64,000 nt of DNA, taken from assembly GCA_022828595.1 (NCBI GenBank), contig JAKGHH010000002.1, positions 79,828,383 to 79,892,382 of the forward strand, given 5' to 3'. The notes under the pieces were generated by a model. The model saw nothing but the letters and a program-made list of their open reading frames with translations, made no database searches and was not told the DNA's origin. Shown piece by piece: positions 52,614 to 64,000 of this stretch. This DNA comes from Nelumbo lutea (lineage: Eukaryota > Streptophyta > Magnoliopsida > Proteales > Nelumbonaceae). A program made the position numbers and the translations under genes. Position 1 is the first letter of the stretch; the number at the start of each line of letters is the position of its first letter.

Positions 52614-55181
52614 TTACTCAAAGTAAGGTTTCATCCAATAGCCAATTATGGTTTCATAGTCGTCACCCATGTCTACAGTTTTAAGCGCATAGTAACCCGA
52701 TTTGTGAGCTTCTTTTATCAAGTAGGGTCTTTCCCATGCCGGTGCAAACTTTCCTGTGGATCTACCCTATCTAACGTTGAGGGTTGTCTTCAACACATTG
52801 TCCCCCTCATTGAAGCTTCTAGGTCTCAGGTGTCTGTTGAAGTTAATTGCTAATGCTTGTTTATATTTGTCTTGCCTTTTTACCACTCTGTCTCTAAATT
52901 CGTCCACCACCTCGAGTTTGTTTGCAAGCAAATCATCCAGATCCTCTGGTCCAATCTTTTTATCCATTATCGTAGCTATCATGGCAGACACAACCTTGAT
53001 CTCTACTGGAAGTACTATTTTTGTCCATAAACCAAAGAATAGGGTGTCAATTGTGTGTTTTTCTTGGTCATCATGCAATAAGCCCCCAAGGTCTCTAATA
53101 GCTTTTCTGCCCAATCTTTCTAGCTGTCAGCTAATGTTTTGCTTAGCATTTTTAGTAACGTTTTGTTCGTGGCTTCTGCTTGGCTATTGTCTTGGGGGTA
53201 ATATGTTGTCAATGTCCCTAATTTTGTCCCATATTACCCTAAAAGGTCACAAACTTCTTGGTTTATTATGGACATGCCATTATTGGTCAGTATCCACATC
53301 AGTACCCCGAACCTGTGGACGATGTTTTGTCGCAGAAAGTTTGCTATGTTAGCGGTGTATATTCATTGCAAGGGAATGACCTCCACCGGTTTAGTGAAAT
53401 AATCTATCGCCACGATTATGAAACAATACCTTTAGAGGGTGGGTGTATCTTGCCTATAAGGTCTACCCCCCCAAGTGTGAAAGGGCCAAGGTGTGACAAC
53501 AGGATGCAGGGCATTGGTAGGTTTGTGAATCCTTTCCCCGTGAACTTGGCACTTGTGACACCTGCGCACGTGCCATTGCACATCCACCATCATGGTTGGC
53601 CAATAAAAGCCAAGGTGCAAGATGTCGTTTTGTAAGGCAAGATGGCCCTGATGAATTGCAGGCTCGAAGTCGTGGGCTGCCTCCAAGATGTCATCAATTT
53701 CCTCGCCAGCCAAACATCGTAGAGGTTTACTTGTGTGAAACATCTTGTACCCCGTCCTGGAGGTAGAATTTCTTAACTTTGGACAAAAACTTCCTCCACA
53801 ACCAAATATCAACGGGAAGTGTGTGCTCCTGTAAGTACTCTACAAATATCTTCCTCCAGTCTTCATCGCAAACCAATAAACACTCCCTGTTATCTGTTAG
53901 TGGATTGCATTTATCACACTCCCGTTGTATTCTAATCGAATCCCACTTCATTGTGGGCCAATAATAACCCATTCGCTGTAATTTGCAGAAAAGGGTACTT
54001 GCGGCTACCCCAAAGGTGGCTTTGTGGATCTTATCCAATGTGGCTTCTACCTCCTCCCTGCCCAAACACCATGTCCTTACCCCATTAGACTCTCGATGAT
54101 ACAGTACTCCATGCACCAATTGGAACTTCGCGATCAACCTTATGCTTTGAGTCCCCAAGTTCTGACCCTTCAGTTTCTATATCACCACATATCTCCAGTC
54201 GTCGACCATCATCTGCTTTTCATCCTCCACTTTTTCCCTTGAAGTGACAATCGACTGCCTATTGATTGTTCGAATGGTGATTTCCATTGGCTCTGGACTA
54301 GCTTGTATCTTGGATCCTAATGTGGCTAGGGCATCAACAAACTGGTTCTTCACTCTATTTTGATGTTCGAAGCGTATGTCTAGGTTGTGAACCAATTTTT
54401 GTGTCAGGGTCCTATAGGGTAAGATGGTGAGTTCTTTTAATGTCATGCTCCCGTCGAGCTGCCCAATCACTAGCTTTGCATCATGAACACTCTTATCTTC
54501 TTCGCACCAGCTTCAATTGCTTTTATCGGGCCGAGAACTAGTGCTTCATACTTTGCTATATTGTGTGAACAAGGAAACTGAAGTTTAAAGGAAAAGGTCG
54601 AAGTCTGTCCATCAGGGGAATTCTTCTGATATAAGGAAGTCAAAGGCGGATGGGAAAGTGGCCAGTAGGTCGGCGGTAGCTTTAACACATGACAGCTTTG
54701 GGTTGTGTATATTATATATCATACTCATTAAGCCACAACATCCATTTCACAAGCCTGCCAGACAGGGGTGGTCTATCCATAAAGAACTTGATCGGGTCAC
54801 TTCGTGTGATGAGCCGCACCTTTTGCCCCAAAATGTAATGCCTAAATTTCTACATGGTGAAGACCAAGGCTAAACACTATTGTTCCATGTGGGAATAGTT
54901 TTTCTCCATTGCCTTGAGGGTTCTACTGGCGTAGTAGATGGAAGTTTCTATTTTGCTTTCATCTTCCTACACCAACAGGCACCCTATGGCTTCCGATCCC
55001 ACCGTGATATATATCTTGGACTCGTGCCCCTCTTTTGGAGGCCTCACCGCGTATGCTTTGGCCAGTGCTTGTTTCAACTGTTCAAAAGTATCTTGGTGTT
55101 CCTAGGTTCATTTGAACTCAGCAGCCTTCTTGACCAATTTCATTAATGGTAACGTCGTGTGTGCGAGGCTGGGAATGAATT
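52614..55181 (-). pseudogene. Ty3/gypsy (element 2) RT end, RNase H and integrase
   Basis: From high to low coordinate: remnants of the RT/RNase H connection (55181-54690), RNase H with AKYEALVLGPIKAIEAGAKK (about 54490-54560), VKNQFVDALATLGSKIQASP (54300), integrase zinc region LDKIHKATFGVAASTLFCKL, YYWPTM, RECDKCN (54000), a second HHCC-like module LGFYWPTMMVDVQWHVRRCH with CHKC (53560), then the core with QAEATNKT-like Glu region (53170) and the C-terminus DDLLANKLEVVDEFRDRVVK, HLRPRSFNEGDNVLKTTLNV, ending near the stop at 52614. It has more zinc modules than expected, probably by duplication. Broken by many stops. Confidence 0.83.
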
Positions 55182-55859
55182 TGTTAGACAGTGTACGCCC
55201 TTAGCTCTAATCAGATTGATGTACATTATGTCATTTATTGTAAACGAATAAAGTGCATAATTGATTCATGTGATTTGGTGTGTTTCTGTGTAATACCCTT
55301 AAACTGGACACTTATGAGACTCGTGTTAGTTTAGAATCCTTACAGCCATTGGATAGATATGGGGAGATTTATCCTGCCAAGGCTGACACTGATGTGCCGC
55401 CAAGTTGGTTGGGGTGGCTTGTCTCAGCTGCTAGGGTGAGACCTGAGGTACATGCAGTGCAGGTTTTCTTGGAACCCTGAACCAGACAAAATTCCAGTAT
55501 TGCCCTCGACATTGGAGATAGAAGGGTAAAACTGGAATGTTACACTGACCCCTAGACTCGATTATGTTATTGCACTAGGTGTCGGATTGGGCTGTCTTTG
55601 ATATGCCAATCAGTCAGATCCTTAGAAGGGGTCAAAACTTGGGTATGTTGGGGCAGTCTAAGAATTCACATAAGTGGGTGATCATAGTGACAGGATCAGC
55701 CCCTTTGTCGGATAAAGAGAATGATTGGGGAATTCACTCTCTCTGATGGAAACCTAAACTACTGGTAGTGGATTTCAAATATGTTTAAAATTTGGTTTTG
55801 CAAAATATATTTGTATAAATATATACTTATATATTATGGTTTTTAAATGTTTGCAAAAG
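55182..55859 (+). mobile_element. Copia 5' LTR (plus element), first third
   Basis: TGTTAGACAGTGTACGCC onward, collinear with the solo LTR up to its TTTGCAAAAG (about 709 bases in), then joins directly to leader sequence. The last two-thirds of the LTR, the PBS and about 70 nt of leader are deleted. Confidence 0.85.
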
Positions 55860-57558
55860 TTCTACCCGATTTGCGCAGTTTGTAGTTTCATTGGAAATAG
55901 GTTCCCAGTTTTGGGCGAATGATCTAAAATTTAAATCTTTATTAATCTGTAATATATTTAGAATTGTTCTATTTATATTTCTTGGATTTTGGGTTGTTCG
56001 TATGGTGGGGATCTAAATCTTTTATTGACGCATTGAATTTGTGCAACTACTGTATTCTATTCATTATTGGTTTGTAAATATTTTTTTTTAATTTTTTAGA
56101 CGGAATGTATAAGTTTTTATTCTGATATAAATTAATAGAAAAATTAGGCCTTTTTCAATTTTATTTCGTTGGAAGAAGAAGCCGGTTCGCGTGGAGGAGA
56201 AGACATTTGCGCAGATGAGAAATTTGTGATTTACAATTTGTAGAAATCAAAACTGCAAGCTATGACTTATCTTTTTCTTACAGGTTTGGATCCACACGAA
56301 CAACCCACTGTTTTGTTTATTTGCTGATTATTGATTATCATTTATCAGCCATATTTAATTTCAAATCATCTTCAAGAATTGAATCTTGAATTGGACACCA
56401 AACCCTAGACACATTTGACCTAGATTGGACCAAACTGGTTGGACCGAATCTGTGGCTCAATAGGGACTGTTCACAGCCCCAAATTTTCATAATGGGCTGA
56501 GGGTTTGATGGCTGATTGCAAGATGCAATTCGAACCAACCTATAAAACCTAGTAATGTTAAGTAAAAACAACATCAGCCCTGATTCAGCTATATGCTGCC
56601 TTTTGCAATTCAGCCCATGTACCTAGATAATATTGTATGATAATGTTATGGGCTTGAATGGGATGATTCTAATTTAAACTAACTATTTTTGGGTTTTATA
56701 GATGATTAAAATTGATTGGATCAATTGTGCTTTTTATTTCCTGCTTGTGATGTATGATGTGTGATGTGCTACGTACATGGGTCATAAGCACTTGGCCCAT
56801 GTTAATTTGATAGTGATTCTTTTGCACACAATGGCTGAATGCACATCATTGCCTAGGTGTCCATAAGATCATTGGATGATCTCCCTAATTGATGGGCCCC
56901 ACATCAACTTCTTCCCCAAGAGGAACCATGCGGAACCCTAACCGTTTAGGGCCCATTTAAATCTGGCTTTGAGAAAGTCAGTGGGAGCCACTTTGGTTTG
57001 ACCTAAATAAAATTAGGGCATAATTATTCATTCCCTCAAGTGAAATATAAGTGCATGTGATAGAGAGATTCATAAGATGATCTCTCTAAAAGCCTTCCAT
57101 CATTAGCATGAAGATAGGTTCTTCAGTAATAAGGAGATGCACCATAAAATTGGGATACCAATTTGTTGCTAGATCTATTGGATTGTTTCATAAGATGATA
57201 GGGGCGTCATAGACCGATGTGGGAGGGGCCTATCCTAAAATGGAAGACTCTCTCACAAAACTTTGGTGTTCATGGATTTGATGGGTAAGCACTTACTGGA
57301 TAGAAAGGTTTAACCTAAAATGGCAATGAAACTTGTCTAACAGAGGCCAAAGGGAAATCTCATAAGATGAGTGGATATGATCTTCATAGAAAGTGGTGAG
57401 GTTGTGTAATTCAAACAGTTGGCTCCATGCACTGTATGTGACTTCCCACATTTCTAGAGACATACTTCACAGTTTCTGTCATTGAGATAGGAGGAAAATC
57501 TCAGAGATGAATAAATGGAAATGGAACATAGACTAAAATCCATATCTATGTAGTAAAC
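55860..57558 (+). other. 5' leader of the plus copia element
   Basis: About 1.7 kb without a gene, collinear with 28045-29690 on the other strand. No PBS remains. Confidence 0.6.
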
Positions 57559-58362
57559 ATGAATCAATTTTGGTTATGGACTAATAATCTGCCTTGCCTT
57601 TTATCGAAAATGGCAAACGGACAATTCGCCAAGTTGTTGGACGATAACAAACTTAAGGGCCCAAACTGTGTTGATTGGTTCCATAACCTTATGCTGGTGT
57701 TAACGTCCGAGAAATTGGAAAAGGTTGCTAAGAACCTTTCTTCGGATCGTCTGGGTGATAGGGCTTCTGAGGCACGTTGGAAAAAGTATAAAAAATGGGA
57801 AGATAAGAATTCTCTTACCCGGTGCTACATCATACCTTCCCTCGACAATCCAATACAGAGACAATTCAATCAGATCGAAGTGTCCACGGATTTCCTAGAT
57901 AGTCTGAGGACTATGTATGAAGAGCAGAATCATTCTACTCATCAGAAGGTCTTGACACTGTTCATGGCCGCTAAAATGATCGAGAACCGCATGGTTCATG
58001 ACCATTGTCTTAAGATGATGGGTTACACTAATGAACTAGAGGGACTTGGGTCAGGGCTAGATCATGCCACCAAGGTTGATGCCATCCTAAATTCCTTGCC
58101 TTCCTCCTTCAATCAGTTTATTTTGAACTATAAAATGAATAAGCTAAATATTAGCCTTCAGAAACTCAACAATATGTTGCAGAGGGTTCAAGAACTGATT
58201 AAGAAGGATAAACCGATAGCCATGCTTGATGAAGGTGGCAATTCGGGTAAAAAGAAGAGAAGGGCAAAGAAAAAGCTTAAGAAGAAAACTAACAAGCCGA
58301 AAAAGCAAAAGAAGGACAAAGCATCAGATGCATGTCACTTTTGCGAACAGACTAGCCACTAG
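57559..58362 (+). CDS. Copia (plus element) gag, 267 codons
   Basis: The longest intact retroelement frame in the window. From MANGQFAKLLDDNKLKGPN (likely true start, residue 18) through LTSEKLEKVAKNLSSDRLGD, VDAILNSLPSSFNQFILNYK, a basic KKKRRAKKKLKKKTNKPKK tract and the zinc knuckle CHFCEQTSH, then TAG at 58360-58362, then KRNCPQYLE in the same frame. The knuckle (C-x2-C-x4-H-x4-C) is thus cut by a stop that the minus-strand copy shares. Capsid/nucleocapsid function in virus-like particles is known for the family. Confidence 0.85.
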   Translation: MNQFWLWTNNLPCLLSKMANGQFAKLLDDNKLKGPNCVDWFHNLMLVLTSEKLEKVAKNLSSDRLGDRASEARWKKYKKWEDKNSLTRCYIIPSLDNPIQRQFNQIEVSTDFLDSLRTMYEEQNHSTHQKVLTLFMAAKMIENRMVHDHCLKMMGYTNELEGLGSGLDHATKVDAILNSLPSSFNQFILNYKMNKLNISLQKLNNMLQRVQELIKKDKPIAMLDEGGNSGKKKRRAKKKLKKKTNKPKKQKKDKASDACHFCEQTSH

Positions 58363-59506
58363 AAAAGGAACTGTCCTCAATATTTGGAGATTAAGAAGCA
58401 AGGTAATTTCGAATCTTTTATAATAGAGACCAATTTGTTGGTAACTTCTGCTTCCTAGTGTATAGACTCTGGGGCTTCAACTCATGCATGTAACACATTG
58501 TAGGGGTTCAAGACAAGCAGAAGACTGAGTGACAGAAAAGTAACGCTCTTCTTGGGAACTTCTGCAACAGTTGCAGCTATAGCCATAGGAACTGTAGAAC
58601 TAGTTTTTAGAGAATGACCAATTGTACTTAAAGATTGTCTTTTCATAGTTAATTTAAGAAGAAATTTAATTTTTGTCTCAAAGTTGTATTTGGATGGTTA
58701 TTCTATTTTACTTCGTAATGTGATTACTATTAAACATAATAACAAATTCATCGCATACAGAGAACTTGAGAATGCTCTCTATGTTCTCCATTCTTCTCTG
58801 TAGACAAACATTACCAAAACTACGTCAGAAATAATCCCCAATAAGAGAACTTGTGATATAGTTAATCCCACGTACCTGTGGCATTACCGACTTGGCCACA
58901 TTAATATAGATCGTATCACAAGGTTGGTAAAGGATAGTCCTTTGGATTTTCTAACTGTAAAAGATCTTCCAACCAGTAAGCCTTGCCTTCAGGGTACGAT
59001 AACGAAATGACCATTTATGAAAAAGCCTAAAAGATCTACAGGCACACTTGACCTTATACATTCTGATGTATGTGGTCCTATGAATGTTAGGACATATAAC
59101 CAGTGCATTTATATTATAACATTTACCAATGATTATTCATTGTATGATTACGTTTACCTAGTGAGACATAAGTCTGAATCCTTTGAAAATTTCAAAGAGT
59201 TCAGACAAGTGGTCGAGAAATAGTTAGGGAGAGAAACTAAGACCCTTCGATCAGATCAAGCTAGCGAGAATCTCTCTAACGAATTCAAGGACTATTTAAA
59301 GGAAAATGGGATTGTATCACAACTAGCTCCTCCTGCTACACCATAATTAAATGGTGTGTTAGAGAGGATAAATTCGACTCTATTAGATATGGTCCATTCA
59401 CTTCTTGTCCACTCAGAGTTATCCACATCATTTTAGAATTTCACATTAGAGACTACAATTTACGTGCTGAACAGGGTTCCAACCAAATCCGTTCCTAAGA
59501 CTCCAT
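58363..59506 (+). pseudogene. Copia (plus element) protease and integrase
   Basis: Protease CIDSGASTHACN (active site DSGA), then a stop. Integrase: LWHYRLGHINIDRITRLVKD, LDLIHSDVCGPMNVRTYNQ, FTNDYSLYDYVYLVRHK, LAPPATP then a stop before LNGVLERI. At least six in-frame stops. The core Asp and Glu positions are otherwise present. Confidence 0.83.
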
Positions 59507-61148
59507 GTGAGACACTTGAAGATTTGGGGTTGTCCGGCACATGTTAAAAGAAATAGTACTAACAAATTGGAATGCCTATTTATAGGTTACCCCAAAGGTG
59601 TTTTTCAATCGAAAAGCCTACTTCTTAGAGGAAGATTATTTCCTGGTAATCTTCATAATGAAGTTTTTCTTGATGAGGAGAGCCTAGGGGTAGTGGGAGA
59701 TGTCCCACGAGCTCTAGAAAATAACCAACCTAGAAGATCTACTCGGGTTTCCAGGCCTCCAGTTCATCATGGCTATGACCGAGAAAGGTACTTCGGGGAA
59801 GCCACGACCAGTGTGGAGGATCCCGTGACTTATACAAAAGTTATGTTGGATATAGATTTCTTAAAGTGGGTAGATGCCATGACAGCTCAGATGGATTCAA
59901 TGGAGCCCAATAGAATTTGTACTCTAGTAGATCCACCCCTGGGGTAAAAGCAATTGGTTGCAAATCGATCTATAAGAGGAAAAAGGGCCCCGATGATAAG
60001 GTTGTGACCTACAAGGCTCATCTTGTGGTGAAAGGGTACACTCAGAAAGAGGGAATAGACCATGACTACAAAATTTGGCAAATGGATGTAAAAATTGCGT
60101 TCTTGATCGGAGATCTTACTGAATATATCTACATGCAACAACTGCAAGGATTCGTTGTTGCAGTTCAGGAAGACAAGGTATGTAAACTTAATCGATCCAA
60201 ACATGGTTCTAGGAGCTGGAACATCCGGTTTGACTCTACCATCAAATAGTTTGACTTTTAGCAGAATCTAGATGAGCCTTGTGTTTATAGGAAGACAATG
60301 GGAGACAATGTTACATTCCTGATTCTATATGTAGATGACATCCTACTCATTGGGAATGATGTAGGGATGTTAACCATAGAGAAAGTGTGGCTTTCACAAT
60401 AATTCTCCATGAAAGATCTTGGAGAAGCCTCCTACATCTTGGGTCTTCGACTCTATAGAGATAGATCGAAGAGAATAATATGATTATCCCAATCTACTTA
60501 CATTAACAAGATTGTCAAAAGATACAATATGGAGAACTCCAAAAAAGGAAATGTTCCTTTCAGGCACGAAGTCACTCTCTCCAAGGGTATGTCTCCCAAG
60601 ACTCCCAAGGAGATTGAGGGCATGAAAGAGATTCCCTATGCCTTAGCCATAGGGAGCATCATTTATGTCGTGTGTGCACTCGTCTTGACATTCCTTAGGC
60701 AGTGAGTATGGTAAGTAGATACCAATCTAACCCAGGGCAGGAGCATTGGAAAGCTGTGTAACACATACCCGAGGAGATTGTCGGGTATACTGATGCTGAT
60801 TTCAAGTCAAACCCAGATGATAGCATGTTTACATCTAGTTACATCTTTGCGATGGGATTCTGAGTAGTAAAAATAACTTATTCCACAACCCAAGCCGAGC
60901 ACATTACCGTAATTAAGGCTGCCTAATGAATGAAGGTGTTCATTTTAGAATTTAGAATTCAGCACATCACCCATTCCACTATTGTGTGACAACAATGGAT
61001 CTACGAGAGATTGATGTTAAAAGGTAGCATCAGCAGAGAATGTGACAGACCCATTGACTAAGCCACTAACAAAGAAAGTGTTTGAGAAACACATGAAAAG
61101 TATGGGACTCCGGCTAATACCCGATTGGACCTAAGTGCAAGTGGGAGC
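59507..61148 (+). pseudogene. Copia (plus element) reverse transcriptase and RNase H
   Basis: VTYTKVMLDIDFLKWVDAMT, then frameshift, VKAIGCKSIYKRKKGP, KIWQMDVKIAFLIGDLTEYI, LYVDDILLIGNDVGML with YVDD intact (about 60330), SMKDLGEASYILGLRLYRD, ending with DPLTKPLTKKVFEKHMKSMG before the polypurine stretch AAGTGGGAGC. A segment of RT between KGYTQKEGID and HDYKIWQ is deleted. Confidence 0.85.
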
Positions 61149-61511
61149 TGTTAGACAGTGTATGCCCTTAGCTCTAATCAGATTGATGTACATAATGTCA
61201 TTTATTATAAATGAATAAAGTGCATAATTGATTCATGTGATTTGGTGTGTTTCTGTGTAATACGCTTAAACTGGACACTTATGATACTCGTATTAGTACA
61301 AAATCTTCACAGCCGTTGAATAGATCTGGGGAGATTTATCTTTCCAACACTAACACTGATGTGCTGCCAAGTTGGTTGAAGTGGCTTGTCCCAGCTACTA
61401 GGGTGAGACCTGAGGTACATGTAGTATGGATTTTCTTGAAACTTTGAACCATACCAAATTCAAGTATTGCCCTGGACATTGGAGATTGATGGGCAAAACT
61501 AGAATGTTACA
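61149..61511 (+). mobile_element. Copia 3' LTR (plus element), truncated by a gypsy insertion
   Basis: TGTTAGACAGTGTATGCCC onward, matching the other copies up to GAATGTTACA, where a TGATGCATTT gypsy terminus begins at 61512. Confidence 0.87.
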
Positions 61512-63236
61512 TGATGCATTTAGAAGACATTAGCAAGTGCACTAGCCGATCAAGTAAAATATTGATGAGTAGAGTATCGTTCCCACAGGGATTAATCCAA
61601 CAACTACTAGTACTGAATCAACCTTTTGTAATCTGACAGTCTAAAAGGTTAAACAGAAACAAACTTAACTCCTAATTAGCAAACTTCCCTAAGTATTCTC
61701 GAATCAAACCGCCTAAAGCAATGAGAAGAAATACTATATGCAAATACTAGCAGAACCAGTTTTGCATTTAAACCATTAAGCTATCCAACCGAAGTTGAAT
61801 TCAATCAGGGGTTGGCAAATTCCTACTAGTATGAGTAGCCTCTTTCGAGCATAACCCACTCTACCTATGAGCAACAACTCCTAAATTTCTATCAAGAATT
61901 TAATAGCCATAGGTGCATTAAGAAGAAAGAATTCGACGAAAATCAATTATTGTTGAATGAATGCCAAATGAATCATGCATATTATCTCTAAGATGCATTC
62001 AATCTGTTTTCGTGATCAGTTGATCTGATTACCTAAACCCTTTCTCAAGCAATTCAAGTAATCTAAGAAACAAGAGTAATTTGGCCAAGATTACTCTTAT
62101 AATCAAAAACCCTAATCAAGAAATCCCAAGAATGAATCACAATCGATCGAATATCTTAAAAGATTAATTACATATCGGAATTAACTTTCATCATGGTTCG
62201 CATAGTAGAAAGAAAGAAAGATTCAACAAAGAAAAACCATTAAACCCTAATTGAATCTAGGTTACCAAATTCTAGAATCAAAGAAGAAGACAACTTAGGA
62301 TTTCTGCATCAATCTTTGATCTCCTCTATAATTCGCATTCATCAGCCTTGTCATCTTTCTCCTAGCACTTCTCCTCTTTGATTTTGTCTCAAGGGGTCGA
62401 ACCCTAATTTCCTCTCTTTCTTTCTCTTTTATACTTCTCTTTGCAGCCTTTGGATTAAAGTCCTCCTCTCTAATTCTACTAAAGTCAGCTGCCATTTTGG
62501 AGCTTCTCATAGGGCTGCGGTTGGGATACAATTGGGCCCTCTCCTTGGTGAGCCGAAGTGTTCTCCCATAGGGTTTCGACTGGGCCTCTCTCCTCGGTTG
62601 GGATACAATCGAGTGCACTATACACATGAATAGAATTAGTGCTGGTAATAATGAAAGTCCTATTCGACTTCCTCATCCTCATGTATTGTGATAAAATTGG
62701 ATAATTCACAAGAATAAATTCTAGCACTTACAAGTGATTGTCCTTCAACTTCACCATATTCCCTCTTGGAATTCGCCGTATAAACAACAATAATATCAAG
62801 GAGATTACCAGTTTATGTGGCCTATCGATGCCTTTATGTATTGGGGTGATTGAGGTGCATAGCTATAGCCTTCTCCACACTTATCAAGAACATTGCCCTC
62901 AATGTGCATATAGATAGAGTGTGAAGATGGGGTCAGCAATGTGATAGTAATAATTCAAGCATTTTAGGGGATTTAGAGAACTTCCCTGAAGAGTGTTCTG
63001 AAATCTGGAATGGCTCCTTCGTTTGGACCCTCTAGCTGCTAAGAATCAAAAGAAACTAGGAGGAGGGAATGAGAAACACTTGGGGTGATCACCAATCTAC
63101 TAAAGTAAGACCCAAAAAAATATTCGAATGATACGAAAAAGAAAACAAATAAACAAAAAAAAAAACTACTTATCAGCATTGGGTTGCCTCCCAATAAGCA
63201 CTTGTTTTTTGTCTGAAGATTGACATTCCAGTGGCA
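61512..63236 (-). mobile_element. Athila-like gypsy: 3' LTR and region downstream of pol
   Basis: The right-hand LTR end lies at 61512 (minus strand ...AATGCATCA). GATACTCTACTCATC and the TTCCCACAGGGAT motif near 61590 are typical of such LTRs. The conserved GGGAGGCAACCCAATGC just downstream of pol lies near 63180. The LTR start was not located. Short frames at 62295-62727 are not recognised. Confidence 0.6.
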
Positions 63237-64000
63237 TCAACGATTGTCTAGGTATATAGTTGATGGGGTAGGCAATGTTCCATCCACTATATATGGTTTG
63301 AGGCGCTGACCATTGACCTTAAATGTGCCTTGTGTCGGGTGTGTCACCTCCAAAGCTCCATGAGGGAAAACTTGTGATATGGTGAAAGGTCCGGACCACC
63401 TCAATTTCAGCTTGCCTAGGAACAACCGGAAGCGTGAATTATACAATAATACTTGTTGTCCCACCTGAAAGTCACGCCTCAATAAATTCTTGTCATGCCA
63501 TCATTTGGTTCTTTCCTTGTAGAACTTGGCATTCTCATAGGCTGCAAGTCTGAATTCATCCATCTCATTTAGCTGCATTCGTCTCTATTCACCTGCAGCC
63601 TGCAAATCAAAATTTAATAACTTAAGGGCCCAATATGCCTTATGCTCGAGTTCAACTGGTAAATCACATGGTTTTCCAAAGACCAACCTGTATGGGGACA
63701 TGCCGATGGGTGTTTTGTATGCAGTCCTATATGCCCACAATGAATCATCTAGCTTGACTGACCAGTCCTTTCTAGAAGAGTCTACCATCTTCTCCAAAAA
63801 TCTTTTTAGTTTTCTATTATGCGTAACACCATATTTTCGTATTAGCCGCTCAAATTGGGTGTTGTAGAAATGATTTCCCCTATCACTAATTATGGCGTGA
63901 GGTGTGTCGAATTGAGTGAATAGCTTTTTGAGAAAGTGAACTACTCTCCTAGAGTCATTTGTGGGTAAAGTCATAGCTTCCACCCATTTGGATGCATAGT
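63237..64000 (-). pseudogene. Athila-like gypsy integrase, C-terminal part
   Basis: 63585-63983: [33 protein letters not shown] (second Asp), YGVTHN joined directly to [51 protein letters not shown]. The stretch that normally carries YHPQTSGQxE, including the catalytic Glu, is deleted, about 16 residues. 63237-63482: FQVGQQVLLYNSRFRLFLGK, LKLRWSGPFTISQVFPHG. The frame runs off the window edge. Confidence 0.88.

Noticed and set aside
52756..53352. 198-codon plus-strand frame
   Set aside because: It is the antisense of the gypsy integrase C-terminal region, which has clear homologous motifs on the minus strand.
33973..55181. GAATT flanks both the minus copia LTR (33973-33977) and the plus copia LTR (55177-55181)
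   Set aside because: In copia orientation the flanks are AATTC and GAATT respectively, and the wider gypsy sequence around the two points differs, so this is not one shared insertion site.
1..64000. tRNA, rRNA or integrated viral genes
   Set aside because: No cloverleaf-like or rRNA-like stretch, and no virus-type movement or coat protein motif, was recognised. All reverse transcriptases fit copia, gypsy, RTE or L1.

Overview
The window is nuclear DNA from a flowering plant with a repeat-rich genome. The evidence is one spliced plant gene with GT-AG introns, plant lineages of LTR retrotransposons, RTE- and L1-type LINEs, hAT- and Mutator-like miniature elements, and AT/GT/GA microsatellites. 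Nothing bacterial, organellar or viral was recognised. The clade within angiosperms cannot be fixed from the sequence alone.

The only convincing host gene is an organellar-type guanylate kinase on the minus strand (5195-21849). It has four exons that join in phase 0 into a 311-residue protein with an Arg/Ser-rich leader, P-loop, GMP-binding loop and lid. Its first intron is about 14.3 kb and holds most of the repeats in the first third of the window: a copia relic with gag and pol in opposite orientations (9007-11192), an RTE LINE split by a 1.95-kb hAT-like element (11193-14150), two L1 relics (14150-20970) carrying an antisense ribosomal protein S15 retrocopy, a tiny poly(A)-tail insertion and a second RTE insertion.

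Upstream of the gene (22-64 kb) the window is almost entirely nested retroelements. In order: a hAT-like element (22350-23130); a copia gag relic fused to an LTR fragment (23500-25051); a minus-strand copia element with a roughly 2-kb LTR (25052-33972), whose 5' LTR contains a further nested solo LTR with a perfect 5-bp target duplication; a plus-strand Ty3/gypsy element (33973-43957); a spacer of MITEs and L1 pieces (43958-48608); a second, minus-strand gypsy element of the same family (48609-55181); a plus-strand copia element of the same family as the first (55182-61511); and the end of a younger Athila-like gypsy (61512-64000).

The most unusual feature is the gypsy family. Both copies carry, between pol and the 3' LTR, a GC-rich tandem-repeat block and an additional gene on the opposite strand. 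That antisense gene has its own TATA box 120-150 nt upstream. In the fuller copy it encodes a plant-mobile-domain-like protein. All transposon genes seen are broken by stops, frameshifts or lost catalytic residues, so nothing here looks autonomous today.
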